Assembly (NCBI GenBank): GCA_964442075.1
Contig: CAYTWH010000016.1
Location: 9,128-73,127, forward strand
Direction: 5' to 3'
Source of the DNA: CAYTAU01 sp964442075
GTDB taxonomy: Bacteria; Bacteroidota; Bacteroidia; Bacteroidales; CAYTAU01
Length of the DNA: 64,000 nucleotides
In this document: piece after piece, positions 45,089-55,346 of the stretch
How positions within the stretch are numbered: the first letter of the stretch is position 1
Layout: every line of letters starts with the position of its first letter
The notes under the pieces: model-generated
The model's input: the letters and a program-made list of their open reading frames with translations, nothing else
What the model was told of the DNA's origin: nothing
Database searches by the model: none
Translations under genes and position numbers: made by a program

Positions 45089-45143
45089 TTTGTCCCTTCA
45101 ACTACATTTCGGCTCCGCTCAATGTAAACGCTCAGGGCTAGCG
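45089..45143. repeat. Interspersed repeat (CTCCGCTCAATGTAAACGCT type)
   Basis: CGGCTCCGCTCAATGTAAAC and GCTCAGGGCTAGC lie between the kinase and Hpt genes. A related copy is at 8403-8439 (GACTCCGCTCAATGTAAACG) and a shortened one at 44693-44712. It separates two genes that should be co-transcribed, so it seems to be tolerated within an operon. Confidence 0.5.
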
Positions 45144-45167
45144 TTTGTTATATATTTCCACTGAAAT

Positions 45168-47075
45168 TTATTGTGAGCTGGTACTTTTTTTTTCATTTTT
45201 TAAAACTTCGATAATTACATTTGTTAACTTTTTAGGGTCAAAAGGTTTTGCAATATATTCATTCATTCCAATTAAAAAGCATTTTTCCCTTTCATTATCC
45301 ATTGATGCACCTGTTAATGCAATTATTGGAATATTCTGTTTATTATCTTTTAATTTTGTCCTAATATATTTTGTTGTTTCAAATCCATCCATTTCTGGCA
45401 TATGAAGATCCATTAAAATAAGGTCGTAATTTTTTTCTTTTAAAAATTCTATTGCAGTTTTTCCATTTTCAGTAATTTCAACATTAAAACCATTTTTATT
45501 TAATATCTTTTTAGTAAGAATTTGGTTAAGTTTATTGTCTTCAACAAACAAGATATTTATTGATTCAACATTATCAATAATAGTAGGAGTTTGGTTACTG
45601 TCATCCTTTGATTTTGTTTTATCTTCATTTTTATTTGTTTTTTTGAAAGTCAGGTAAAATGAAAAATTACTTCCCTCATTTGAATTACTGTAAACATAGA
45701 TTTTTCCATCCAATAATTCTACGAGGTCTTTGCTTATTGACAAACCCAATCCTGTTCCACCATATTTTCTTGTAGTATCGCTACTTGCCTGAGAAAAACT
45801 CGAAAAAATAGTTTTTAATTTACTTTTTATTATACCTATTCCTGTATCAATAACTGTAAATAAAATTGAAATTGTTTTATCTGTTTCATTTATCATTTTT
45901 GTTTCAACAGTAACACTCCCTGTTTCAGTAAATTTAATACCGTTTCCAATCAAATTTAAAAGTATCTGATTTAATCTGTATTTATCTCCAATAATATGCT
46001 TAGGTGTATCGCCTGAAATATTAAGAACTAATTCAATGTTTTTCTCATCTGCCTTAATGCCAAGAACTTCCTTTATTTCAATCAATAAAGTATGTAGATT
46101 AAATTCAATTTCTTCGACTACAATCTTTCCTGCTTCAATTTTTGAATATTCCAAAACATCATTAATCAAAACTAAAAGACTGTCTGATGAATTTTTGATG
46201 TGTTTTATATATGTTTTTTGTTCTTTGTTGAGATTTGTATCGTTTAATAAGTATGACATTCCTATAATTGCATTCATAGGGGTTTTTATTTCATGACTTA
46301 TATTTGCAAGAAACTGTTCTTTTATTTTTGCCAAATTTTCTGCTTTTTCTTTAGAATATTCCAGGTCAACATTTTGCCGTTCAATCTGTTCCAGCATTTG
46401 GTTAAAGCCTGATATCAAAGAACCTATCTCATCATTTCCTGCCTTTTTGATTCTTACAGAATAATCTTTATTTTTAGAAATCCCAAGCATTATATCTAAC
46501 AACTTGAATATCGGTTTTGAAATTATTTTTTGCAATTGCATTGATATCAATATTGCAATTAATAAAGCTGATAAAATAATTATACCAATTACTTTGATCA
46601 ATCTGTTAATTTTTTCTGAATATTCAGTAAGATCTGAAAGAATAATAATATTGCCAATAAGTTCTTCTTCATATATTATAGGTTTTATTACAATAATTGA
46701 ACTCTCTCTTGAAATAATACTGTCTTTTTCAATAAAGGAAAATTCATTTAATATATTTGAATTATCCTTATTGTATTGTGTTAAAATATAATTATCAGGC
46801 ATTATTATTTCAGCATCTCTAATATGTTTATTAAACCTTAAAGTATTTAGTATTTCATTTGCTGCAATACTGTCATTAAAAGTCACAGCAGCAGAACTAT
46901 TGTGTCCGATAACATCGGCAAGAATTGATAAATCTTTAATCGTTTTTATTTTAAACTCTTCTTTATCATAAATGAAAAAAGTAATACCTGATAACAGTAA
47001 TACAATTAAACTTGTTGAAATTACAACAAAAATTATTTTATATTTTATTGATATGTCTTTAAAATTTAATCTCAT
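45168..47075 (-). CDS. CHASE8-HAMP hybrid histidine kinase with receiver domain
   Basis: A 635-residue membrane kinase. A first membrane span (about 13-34) and a periplasmic CHASE8-like domain (about 40-150, with ADVIGHNSSAAVTFNDSIAA) precede a second span (about 160-180) and a HAMP domain (about 181-235). HisKA has the H-box FLANISHEIKTPMNAIIGMS (His261), and HATPase has NLIGNGIKFTETG, DTGIGI and GGTGLGLSI. The receiver domain has acceptor Asp556 in LMDLHMPEMDGFE. The CHASE8-HAMP front end is that of YfiN/TpbB, where a diguanylate cyclase follows. Here a phosphorelay output follows instead. The gene overlaps yfiR by 17 bases and is followed by Hpt and STAS genes. Confidence 0.9.
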   Translation of the reverse strand: MRLNFKDISIKYKIIFVVISTSLIVLLLSGITFFIYDKEEFKIKTIKDLSILADVIGHNSSAAVTFNDSIAANEILNTLRFNKHIRDAEIIMPDNYILTQYNKDNSNILNEFSFIEKDSIISRESSIIVIKPIIYEEELIGNIIILSDLTEYSEKINRLIKVIGIIILSALLIAILISMQLQKIISKPIFKLLDIMLGISKNKDYSVRIKKAGNDEIGSLISGFNQMLEQIERQNVDLEYSKEKAENLAKIKEQFLANISHEIKTPMNAIIGMSYLLNDTNLNKEQKTYIKHIKNSSDSLLVLINDVLEYSKIEAGKIVVEEIEFNLHTLLIEIKEVLGIKADEKNIELVLNISGDTPKHIIGDKYRLNQILLNLIGNGIKFTETGSVTVETKMINETDKTISILFTVIDTGIGIIKSKLKTIFSSFSQASSDTTRKYGGTGLGLSISKDLVELLDGKIYVYSNSNEGSNFSFYLTFKKTNKNEDKTKSKDDSNQTPTIIDNVESINILFVEDNKLNQILTKKILNKNGFNVEITENGKTAIEFLKEKNYDLILMDLHMPEMDGFETTKYIRTKLKDNKQNIPIIALTGASMDNEREKCFLIGMNEYIAKPFDPKKLTNVIIEVLKNEKKSTSSQ

Positions 47076-47637
47076 CTTCTGTAATAATTATAGACAATGC
47101 CAATAGTTTAGAACTTATTATAATTTTCATGCGTTTAGCTGCATTATTATTAATATGAAACCTATATTTTGAATGTTTGCTTGTAAAGTTAATTATTCCA
47201 CCCAATTCACAAAAATCTTCAATATTATTCCCCACTGTCAAAATAGATTTTTTCTGTATTATTTTAAATAAATTTTTTAATTCTAATCTTGATATTTCAG
47301 ATACAAACAATATGTGGCAGCGTTCAATATCTTCGGGAGCATCATAACAAATTACCACCCAGTTTCTGTTAAGTATTCTCCTGTCTTTTAGCACTTTTTC
47401 CAAAACTCTTTCAAAAGAATCATCCCCATATATTCCTATAATAAATGGCGAAGTTTTAGAAGTGAATGCATTATCAGGCCAAGTAACAAATTTTGAAAAA
47501 TTATATAAATATCCTGCTTTAAGCTCATGTTCTGTATATCCCTGAGCATTGACAGACATGGAGCATAACAAGCTTAAAACACTAATTAACAGCTTAAATT
47601 TTAATAAATAATATTTTATGTTTTTAATTTTTATCAA
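47059..47637 (-). CDS. YfiR-family periplasmic regulator (DUF4154)
   Basis: A 192-residue exported protein (signal peptide about 1-32, ending SVNAQG). It has the hallmark YfiR start KAGYLYNFSKFVTWPDNAF, then FIIGIYGDDSFERVLE, RCHILFVSEI, KSILTVGNN and the closing GGIINFTS. In Pseudomonas YfiR binds the periplasmic domain of YfiN and keeps it off until an envelope stress releases it. The partner here would be the CHASE8-type kinase encoded next, with which it overlaps by 17 bases. Its stop-distal neighbour is an OmpA-type protein, as expected for a YfiBNR-like trio. Confidence 0.88.
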   Translation of the reverse strand: MIKIKNIKYYLLKFKLLISVLSLLCSMSVNAQGYTEHELKAGYLYNFSKFVTWPDNAFTSKTSPFIIGIYGDDSFERVLEKVLKDRRILNRNWVVICYDAPEDIERCHILFVSEISRLELKNLFKIIQKKSILTVGNNIEDFCELGGIINFTSKHSKYRFHINNNAAKRMKIIISSKLLALSIIITEDEIKF

Positions 47638-47648
47638 AATGCCTTTTT

Positions 47649-50042
47649 CTAATTTGTTTTGTATAATAAAATTTCTACTCTTCTATTTTCTGTTCTGTCT
47701 TTTTCAGTTTTTTCATTTAATGACCTGCTTTCTCCAAATGCTTTAGTTAATATCCTGCTTTTACTTACATTTTTATTTAATAAATATTTCATTACCGAAA
47801 TTGCTCTATTTTCTGATAAGTTTAAATTATATTCACTATTCCCTTGTGTATCCGCAAAACCATGCAACTCAACATCGAGTTTTGGATTATTTATTATTAA
47901 ACTAACTATGTCATCAATTTGTTTATAATATTTATTTTGTACTGTTGTATCGGCAAGCTCAAAAAGCACATTGAATTGCACAATACAAAATCGTTGACCT
48001 TTAGTTTCTATCTCCTCTGCTACTTCATCGCTTTTAACAGTATTTAATGGAGGGAGAACCCATATTGTATCTTGTCCTACCACCAACATTTTCATATTAG
48101 TAGAATCCGAATTTGTATTATAAAAATATGATTGAGTGGATTTATCTTCATAAATAGCAGTTTCATTCAAAATATTTAAAGTTGTTGTATCTGTATTTTC
48201 AATAGCATTATCAATAAGATTTAACAATTCATCATATTTTTTTATTTTGCTTGAATCATTAATAATTTCTTTATCTTTTTCAGAGTATTCTTTAAGATTA
48301 TCGAAACCAACAGAATCTGTTTTTTCAATAATCTCATTAACTATTTCCAACAATTCAGAATAATCTTTAAATGAGACAGAATCACCTTTATTAATATCTA
48401 AATCATATATATCATAAAAGATATTATTAACGAAAATCTTTTCTCCTATTGTTTTTCCAATAGCATCTATAGAAATTGCCGACAAATGAATTTCTTGAAA
48501 TAATTCGTAGAAATAAGTTTGATTAGGAATATAGATATTTAATAAATGAGGTAAAAAGTTGTCTGCTTCAATTATCATATCATAATTTTTCCCGGGAGGA
48601 AATATCATTAAATATTTTCCGGTTTTAGGATTTGAATTATAAACATAATTAATCTTTGAACCTGTTTCCTTGTCTATAACTTTAATCTTAGCTTTAACAG
48701 GCTTGGGCGGATCACCAGCAGTAATTATCCCCTTAACCAGTGTTAATGGGATAGATTTATTAATAAATACCTTGTAAATATCGTAAGAATCATCTTTATT
48801 ATTTATTGATGATGAAAAATATCCATAATTTCCATCGGCTGATAATACAAAGTTATTATCGTCTTTTGTAGTGTTTATTGGATAGCCAATATTTATAGGA
48901 TTTGACCACTCGTTTTCGAATATGTAAATGGATTTAAAAATATCATATCCTCCCATTGTGTTATGTCCTTTTGAACTAAAATATAAAGTTTTGCCGTCAG
49001 GATGAATAAATGGAGAATCTTCATCAAATTTTGTATTAATTAACGCGCCAAGATTAACTGGTTTGTCCCAGTCTCCTTTTTCATTTTTTTGAGTTTTGTA
49101 AATATCTTTGCCTCCATAACCACCGGGTCTGCTACTTGAGAAATAAAGGGTATTACCATCGGGTGTAATGCTAACATTGCCTTCTTGAAATACAGAATTA
49201 ATATTTCCATTAAGTTTTTGTAAACCTTCACATTCGTTATTATTTACTTGACAAGAAAAAATATCAGAATTATGTTTATTTATTTTAATTAATACAAACA
49301 TTGTATTACCATCGGGTGAAATACCGGCAATTGATAAATCTTTATATTTATTTTCAGATTCAATATGAATACTTAATACCTGTTGCCAAATATTATTTTC
49401 ATTCCTCGAAATATAAATTTGATGTGCAGTATCTGCAATTACATTATCCTGCGTTGAAAAATAATCTCGCGTAAAATACAAACTACTTTCATCTGCAGAA
49501 ATATGCGGTGAACATTCAGAGAACCTTGTATTAATTTGAGATTTTATTTTTTCAATCTCAACTTCTAATGAATCTGATCTTATAGTTTTTGCGTAACTAC
49601 ATATGTCAATCATTCTAACAACTGTTGATATATCTTTATCATCTTTATCTGCAAGTTTTAAATATCTTTTGAAAAAGACTTCCGATTTTTCAAATTCATA
49701 ATTAAAGTGATAAAGTGTACCCAGTTCTTTAAATACATCTTTTGGTATTAACGATTCTCCTTTTTCCAGTGCATATTCTAAATATGGTATGCCTTTATGT
49801 TTTTCATATTTTGTATTCAGATAACAAACACCAATTTGGTATTTTAGTTCAAAATTGTCTTTTTTTACAGAATCTAATGGTAAGAATAATTTAAGTGCTT
49901 CTTCAAACTCTTCGTTGTCAAAAAGCTTAACGGCTTCGTTATACTTTTTTCTGTCAAAATTATCTTCTTGTGCATTTAAATTAATAAATGATAAAATATA
50001 AATTAAGCAGAATATTAATATGTTTAAAGCAAATTTCAACAT
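47649..50042 (-). CDS. OmpA-family protein with TPR, PD40 beta-propeller and Ig domains
   Basis: A 797-residue exported protein (signal peptide about 1-24, ending INLNAQ). TPR-like helices (about 30-150) are followed by PD40/WD40-like propeller blades (about 180-420), with repeated ISPDGNTMFV, ITPDGNTLYFSSSRPGGYGG and IHPDGKTLYFSSKGHNTMGG. A CarboxypepD_reg-like domain (about 425-505) and an acidic linker come next. The C-terminal OmpA domain (about 680-797) has the peptidoglycan-binding HGFADTQGNSEYNLNLSENRAISVM. Such proteins tie the outer membrane to the cell wall and are common sensors or structural proteins in Bacteroidota. Here it plays the place of YfiB, 11 bases ahead of yfiR. Confidence 0.9.
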   Translation of the reverse strand: MLKFALNILIFCLIYILSFINLNAQEDNFDRKKYNEAVKLFDNEEFEEALKLFLPLDSVKKDNFELKYQIGVCYLNTKYEKHKGIPYLEYALEKGESLIPKDVFKELGTLYHFNYEFEKSEVFFKRYLKLADKDDKDISTVVRMIDICSYAKTIRSDSLEVEIEKIKSQINTRFSECSPHISADESSLYFTRDYFSTQDNVIADTAHQIYISRNENNIWQQVLSIHIESENKYKDLSIAGISPDGNTMFVLIKINKHNSDIFSCQVNNNECEGLQKLNGNINSVFQEGNVSITPDGNTLYFSSSRPGGYGGKDIYKTQKNEKGDWDKPVNLGALINTKFDEDSPFIHPDGKTLYFSSKGHNTMGGYDIFKSIYIFENEWSNPINIGYPINTTKDDNNFVLSADGNYGYFSSSINNKDDSYDIYKVFINKSIPLTLVKGIITAGDPPKPVKAKIKVIDKETGSKINYVYNSNPKTGKYLMIFPPGKNYDMIIEADNFLPHLLNIYIPNQTYFYELFQEIHLSAISIDAIGKTIGEKIFVNNIFYDIYDLDINKGDSVSFKDYSELLEIVNEIIEKTDSVGFDNLKEYSEKDKEIINDSSKIKKYDELLNLIDNAIENTDTTTLNILNETAIYEDKSTQSYFYNTNSDSTNMKMLVVGQDTIWVLPPLNTVKSDEVAEEIETKGQRFCIVQFNVLFELADTTVQNKYYKQIDDIVSLIINNPKLDVELHGFADTQGNSEYNLNLSENRAISVMKYLLNKNVSKSRILTKAFGESRSLNEKTEKDRTENRRVEILLYKTN

Positions 50043-50439
50043 ATGCAGTTAATCAACAATCATTTGAAAGTAAATAAAATTTAATGTAATACTAATAATT
50101 AAATATAAAATTATAAAAAAAATTATAAGAGCCATATTAAATTTAATATTTTGCTCCTACGGAGCTTTATAATTACGGTTATAACTATGTTCTATAAATA
50201 TTTCACTCCTAACTGAGTTTAATAAATAATCCCATTCAACTCGCAGAGATTGGGTGTTGCCTAAATCTATACCCCGACCTGAAGGATCCCGAGAAATCGG
50301 GACAGGACAGAGCTACTGATTTTTTAGTATTATTATATGTATTAAAAATACAAATATTTTTACTATTTTTAAACGTTAAAATCTGGGTTACTTTTTAAAA
50401 AATATTTTATTAAACTATATAATCTAAAATTAAAAAATC
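50043..50439. other. Divergent intergenic region with REP-like hairpins; no gene seen
   Basis: About 400 AT-rich bases between the OmpA gene and the DUF4349 gene. It holds a GCTCCTACGGAGC hairpin near 50153-50165 and a half copy of the 31280-31430 element at about 50262-50320 (TAAATCTATACCCCGACCTG ... GAGCTACTGA). A CCCGAGAAATCGGGA hairpin lies within that copy. Promoters for both flanking genes must lie here; none is clear enough to mark. Confidence 0.6.
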
Positions 50440-51330
50440 ATGAAAAAAACGTATTTATTTATTGTAGTAACATTGTTTATTTTCTTTATTAGCTGCAGTT
50501 CATCTGGCAGTGATATGTTTTCTTTAAAAGAATCGATAAGCAATATGGATGCCAGCACAGAATATTCGGCTGATTATGATAAATCTGAAAAAGTATATCT
50601 TGAAGAAGAATATGAAGATAGTGAAAGTGATGATGTAGTGAGTACAAATGCTAATGATATTGCAGAAATTAAGATGCCCGACAAAATTATTAAAACGGCA
50701 AATATTAGCATTGAGATTGAAAATTATCCTGAATCTATTAAACAAATTAAAAACACAATTGATAAATGGAAAGGCTTTATTTCGAACGAAAATGAGAACA
50801 GCTATAGTTATATGGCTTCTAATATACTAACAATAAGAGTAGGGAATGAGCATTTTGCAAATTTAATTGACGATTTAACTGCAAATGTTAAAAAGGTTGA
50901 AACAAAAAGCGTTAGTGCTACTGATGTTAGTGAAGAATTTGTGGATATCCAAACCAGATTAAAAACTAAAAAGGAAGTTGAAAAACGATATATTGAACTA
51001 TTAAAACAAGCATATACTGTTAAAGATATATTATATGTTGAGGAACAAATACGTGTTATTCGTGAAGAAATTGAGGCAAAAGAAGGACGTTTAAAATATT
51101 TAAAAGACAGAGTTGCTTTTAGCACAATTACTATTGAAATTAAAGAATATTATAAAGACGATATTTATGAACCCGGATTTGGCGAAGACATGGGCGATGC
51201 TTTTGGTGGTGGATGGGAAGGATTTTTAGTACTGCTTATTGGTATAACTTATTTATGGCCTCTGTGGTTAATAATTGCTGTTACATTCTTTATTCTTTTC
51301 AAATTTGTTTTTAAGAAAAAGAAGAAATAA
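50440..51330 (+). CDS. DUF4349 lipoprotein with C-terminal membrane span
   Basis: A 296-residue lipoprotein (lipobox FISC, Cys19) with a DUF4349 domain at about residues 85-235. Diagnostic phrases are KIIKTANISIEIENYPESI, LTIRVGNEHFANLIDDLT, SATDVSEEFVDIQTRLKTKK and LYVEEQIRVIREEIEAKEGRLKYL. The central part is a coiled coil. A final transmembrane helix (about 262-288) ends in a lysine cluster (FKKKKK). The role of DUF4349 proteins is unknown, but they are frequent envelope proteins. It stands alone, with a terminator directly downstream. Confidence 0.85.
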   Translation: MKKTYLFIVVTLFIFFISCSSSGSDMFSLKESISNMDASTEYSADYDKSEKVYLEEEYEDSESDDVVSTNANDIAEIKMPDKIIKTANISIEIENYPESIKQIKNTIDKWKGFISNENENSYSYMASNILTIRVGNEHFANLIDDLTANVKKVETKSVSATDVSEEFVDIQTRLKTKKEVEKRYIELLKQAYTVKDILYVEEQIRVIREEIEAKEGRLKYLKDRVAFSTITIEIKEYYKDDIYEPGFGEDMGDAFGGGWEGFLVLLIGITYLWPLWLIIAVTFFILFKFVFKKKKK

Positions 51331-51345
51331 TCAATTAGATTTAAT

Positions 51346-51367
51346 AGGGGCTTCTGCCCCTTTTTTT
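51346..51367 (+). terminator. Terminator of the DUF4349 gene
   Basis: AGGGGC (51346-51351) pairs with GCCCCT (51356-51361) around a TTCT loop, followed by a run of T. It lies 16 bases after the stop at 51330. Confidence 0.8.
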
Positions 51368-51524
51368 ATGTGTGTTTGATTTATTAATTTTTAAAATAGT
51401 AGTTCCACAAACGAAAATGTGTGTAAGACTTATTATAATTTGCACCGTAGATGCAATATTATGATAAAAAATTTGACAATATATTTTTAAAGCTTCGTAG
51501 AAGCTATATTTAAATCTAAAGTGT

Positions 51525-51557
51525 GAAAAAAAATCCCGAACTGTTAAGTCCGGGATT
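51525..51557 (-). terminator. Terminator of nifJ
   Basis: On the minus strand AATCCCG (51557-51551) pairs with CGGGATT (51538-51532), and a T-tract follows. It lies 34 bases after the nifJ stop. A nearby AGCTTCGTAGAAGCT hairpin (51491-51505) is a separate small palindrome. Confidence 0.75.
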
Positions 51558-51590
51558 CTGTTATTTTAATTATTTTAATAGCAGTTTAAT

Positions 51591-54500
51591 CTAATATTCT
51601 GCTTTCGACATTCTGAGGTAGTTATTATACCTACGCTTAGCGTCATTTTCTGCAATCACTGACAATTTTTTAGCAGTATCGGGAAATGATTTATGTAGTG
51701 AAGAATAACGTACTTCGCCCATTAAGAATTCCTGAAACTTGTTCCAATCGGGTTCTTTAGAATCTAAAATAAAAGGATTTTTTCCTTCTTCTTCTAATAG
51801 CGGATTGTAACGATAGTTGTGCCAGTATCCGGATTCAACAGCACGTTTTTCTTCTTCTTGCGTTTTTCCCATTCCTGCTTTAATTCCGTGTGCAATACAT
51901 GGAGCATATGCAATTATTAATGATGGTCCGGGATATGCTTCAGCCTCTTTAATTGCTTTAAGATATTGCGACTGACTTGCACCCATTGAAACTTGTGCAA
52001 TATAAACATAACCATAGGTCATTAACATTGCTCCAAGGTCTTTTTTGCGAGTACGCATACCTGCTGCAGCAAATTTAGCAACAGAACCAACAGGAGTTGC
52101 TTTTGAAGCTTGCCCGCCTGTATTTGAATAAACCTCTGTATCCATTACAAGAACATTTATATCTTGTCCACTGGCAAGTACATGGTCTAATCCTCCGTAA
52201 CCTATATCATAAGCCCATCCGTCACCACCAAATACCCAAACAGATTTTTTAACAAAATACTGCTCTAATGAAAGAAGTTCTTTTGCTTCGTTACAGTTTT
52301 CTTTTTTAAGTAATTCAATTACTTTTTTAGATGTTACAACAGATTCATTTGCATTGTCTTTTGCAGCAATCCATTCTTTCATTGCAGCTTTTGTGTCAGA
52401 GCTTATATTTGTTTCTTGTGCTTTTCCCATTCTGTCAACAATTCTTTCTCTAAGCTTATCTGTACCAATTGCCATTCCAAATCCATATTCGGCATTATCT
52501 TCAAACAATGAATTTGCCCAAGCAGGACCATGTCCTGTTTTAAGGTTTGGACAGTATGGTATTGCCGGTGCAGAACCTCCGTAAATAGAAGAACAACCTG
52601 TTGCGTTTGCAATCAACATTCTTTCCCCAAACAATTGTGTTATTGCTTTAATATAAGGTGTTTCACCGCAACCTCCACAAGCTCCTGAGAATTCGAATAA
52701 TGGCTGTGCAAATTGACTGTTTTTGACGGTTTTTTCTTTATCAACAACAGTATCTTTATATCCAACTTTTTCGTGCATATATGTCCATCTGTCAATTTCT
52801 TCCTCTTGTGTGCCAAGTGGTTTCATTACAAGTGCTTTTTCTTTTGCTGGACATACATCAACGCAATTCTCACAACCCACACAATCAAGTACACTTACTT
52901 GCATTTTAAATTTATATTCTTTAGTTTGTCCAATACCCTGAATTGTTTTGGTTCCTTCTGGAGCTTTATCAACCTCTTCTTCACTCAATAAGAACGGACG
53001 AATTGCAGCATGAGGACATACATAAGAACATTGATTACATTGAATACAATTTTCTGAGATCCATTCGGGAACATTAACTGCAACACCACGTTTTTCGTAA
53101 GAAGTAGTTCCTGTAGGAAATGTACCGTCTTCTCTTCCGTTAAAAGCACTAATTTTAACATCATCACCTTTTAGTCTTAATATAGGATCCATAATATTTT
53201 TAACAAAATCGGGACGATCACTATTATCAACTACTTCTTTAACATCAATATTAGCCCATTCTTTAGGAACTTCTACTTTAGTTACTTCACCACCTTTATC
53301 CACAGCAGCATTATTCATGCTTACAATTTTATCGCCTTTACTTCCATAAGATTTAACAATAGCTGTTTTCATTTCTTTAACAGCAAGTTCGTAAGGAATA
53401 ACTTCACTTACTTTAAAGAATGCAGATTGCATAATTGTATTAGTTCTGTTCCCTAATCCAATTTCTTCAGCAATTTTTGTAGCATTAATTATATAGAAAC
53501 TAATATTACCTTTTGCTAATTGCTTTTTAAGATTATCTGGTAAATGATTTTTTGTTTCTTCAATATTCCAGATACTATTTAATAAGAAAACTCCACCTTC
53601 TTTAATTCCTTTAAGCATATCGTATTTTGTAAGATATGCAGAAACATGACAAGCAACAAAGTCAGGAGTTCCAACAAGATATGGAGATTGAATAGGATTA
53701 TCACCAAATCTTAAATGCGATACTGTTATACCTCCGGATTTTTTAGAGTCATAAGCAAAATATGCCTGACAGTATTTATCTGTTGCACCGCCAATAATTT
53801 TTATTGAGTTTTTATTTGCACCAACTGTTCCGTCTGCACCAAGTCCGAAAAATTTGCCTTCGAAAGTTCCTTTTGGAACAACGCTAATTTCCGGTAATAC
53901 CGGTAATGAGTGATTTGTAACATCGTCAACAATGCCTACGGTAAAATTATTTTTTGGCTTATCTAATTTTAAATTTTCAAATACAGAAATCATCATTGCA
54001 GGAGTTGTATCTTTTGAACTTAATCCGTAACGTCCACCAACAATTACAGGATTATTTTCTCTTTCGTAAAACAAGTCTCTTACATCAAGATATAATGGTT
54101 CACCATTAGCACCCAATTCTTTTGTCCTGTCAAGTACAGCTATTTTTTTAACTGATTTTGGAATTACATTAAAGAAATATTTAGCTGAAAATGGTCTGTA
54201 CAAATGCACAGAAATTAAACCTATCTTTTCTCCTTTATCATTTTGATAATCTACAACTTCTTTTATTGTACTTGTAATAGAACCCATTGCAATTACAATG
54301 TTTTCAGCATCTTTATCGCCGTAATAAGTAAAGGGATGATATTCTCTACCTGTTTTTTTAGTAATTTCCTGCATATATCCTTCAACAACGTCAGCTACCG
54401 GCTCATAAAACTTATTTATTGCTTCGCGTGCCTGAAAATAGATATCAGGATTTTGAGCAGTTCCTCTTACTACAGGATGTTCAGGATTAAGAGCATTATC

Positions 54501-55118
54501 TCTGAATGCTTGTAATGCTTTATAATCAACTAAATCTGCAAGATCTTCGTTTTCAAAATGTTCAACTTTTTGTACTTCGTGTGATGTTCTGAAACCATCG
54601 AAGAAATGCACAAATGGAACTCTTGTTTTAATAGCTGTAAGATGAGCTACTGCAGCAATATCCATAATTTCCTGTACGTTTCCGGTTGCAAGAAATGCAA
54701 ATCCTGTTTGACGAGCAGCCATAACATCACTATGGTCGCCAAATATTGATAAAGCTTGCGAAGCCAAACTTCTTGCACTAACATGAAAAACAGCAGGTAA
54801 TAATTCTCCTGACATTTTATACATATTAGGAATCATTAACAATAATCCTTGCGAAGCAGTAAATGTACTTGTTAAAGCACCCGACTGTAATGAACCATGA
54901 ACAGCACCAGAGGCACCTCCTTCCGATTGCATTTCAGAAACTTTTACAGTTTCATCAAATATATTTTTTCTGCCATTTGCAGCCCATAAATCAATATATT
55001 CAGCCATATCTGATGATGGTGTAATTGGATAAATAGCAGCTACTTCGCTAAACATATACGCCACATGTGATGCGGCATAATTGCCCTCACATGTAATAAA
55101 TTTCTTTTTATTTGTCAT
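51591..55118 (-). CDS. nifJ: Pyruvate:ferredoxin (flavodoxin) oxidoreductase
   Basis: A 1175-residue single-chain enzyme that converts pyruvate and CoA to acetyl-CoA, CO2 and reduced ferredoxin, marking an anaerobic or microaerobic lifestyle. All expected domains are in order: the POR N-terminal domain (NYAASHVAYMFSEVAAIYPITPSS), the transketolase C-like domain, the gamma domain with FGLGADGTVGANKNSIKIIG, the EKR region, and two [4Fe-4S] motifs (CIQCNQCSYVCPHAA and CVGCENCVDVCPAKEKAL). The C-terminal thiamine diphosphate domain follows (GACGGCGETPY, ATGCSSIYGGSAPAIPY, GGDGWAYDIGYGGLDHVL). Length is typical of NifJ. It is monocistronic with its own terminator. Confidence 0.97.
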   Translation of the reverse strand: MTNKKKFITCEGNYAASHVAYMFSEVAAIYPITPSSDMAEYIDLWAANGRKNIFDETVKVSEMQSEGGASGAVHGSLQSGALTSTFTASQGLLLMIPNMYKMSGELLPAVFHVSARSLASQALSIFGDHSDVMAARQTGFAFLATGNVQEIMDIAAVAHLTAIKTRVPFVHFFDGFRTSHEVQKVEHFENEDLADLVDYKALQAFRDNALNPEHPVVRGTAQNPDIYFQAREAINKFYEPVADVVEGYMQEITKKTGREYHPFTYYGDKDAENIVIAMGSITSTIKEVVDYQNDKGEKIGLISVHLYRPFSAKYFFNVIPKSVKKIAVLDRTKELGANGEPLYLDVRDLFYERENNPVIVGGRYGLSSKDTTPAMMISVFENLKLDKPKNNFTVGIVDDVTNHSLPVLPEISVVPKGTFEGKFFGLGADGTVGANKNSIKIIGGATDKYCQAYFAYDSKKSGGITVSHLRFGDNPIQSPYLVGTPDFVACHVSAYLTKYDMLKGIKEGGVFLLNSIWNIEETKNHLPDNLKKQLAKGNISFYIINATKIAEEIGLGNRTNTIMQSAFFKVSEVIPYELAVKEMKTAIVKSYGSKGDKIVSMNNAAVDKGGEVTKVEVPKEWANIDVKEVVDNSDRPDFVKNIMDPILRLKGDDVKISAFNGREDGTFPTGTTSYEKRGVAVNVPEWISENCIQCNQCSYVCPHAAIRPFLLSEEEVDKAPEGTKTIQGIGQTKEYKFKMQVSVLDCVGCENCVDVCPAKEKALVMKPLGTQEEEIDRWTYMHEKVGYKDTVVDKEKTVKNSQFAQPLFEFSGACGGCGETPYIKAITQLFGERMLIANATGCSSIYGGSAPAIPYCPNLKTGHGPAWANSLFEDNAEYGFGMAIGTDKLRERIVDRMGKAQETNISSDTKAAMKEWIAAKDNANESVVTSKKVIELLKKENCNEAKELLSLEQYFVKKSVWVFGGDGWAYDIGYGGLDHVLASGQDINVLVMDTEVYSNTGGQASKATPVGSVAKFAAAGMRTRKKDLGAMLMTYGYVYIAQVSMGASQSQYLKAIKEAEAYPGPSLIIAYAPCIAHGIKAGMGKTQEEEKRAVESGYWHNYRYNPLLEEEGKNPFILDSKEPDWNKFQEFLMGEVRYSSLHKSFPDTAKKLSVIAENDAKRRYNNYLRMSKAEY

Positions 55119-55346
55119 TTTGAAAGTGTAATTATTTAGTTAATAATCCGTTATATTTTTATGAAATTGGACAGCTAATTTATAACAATAAATGTGTTTT
55201 TTATATGTTATATAAAATGCTTTTAATAGAATTTATTTAGTCTAAATAAGATTAAGGATAAAATTGTTTATTTTCACATAGTTTTTATATACCAATTCTA
55301 ATGTTCTGAATATCTTTTTCAATTTTGTTGTATTTATTATTAATTC

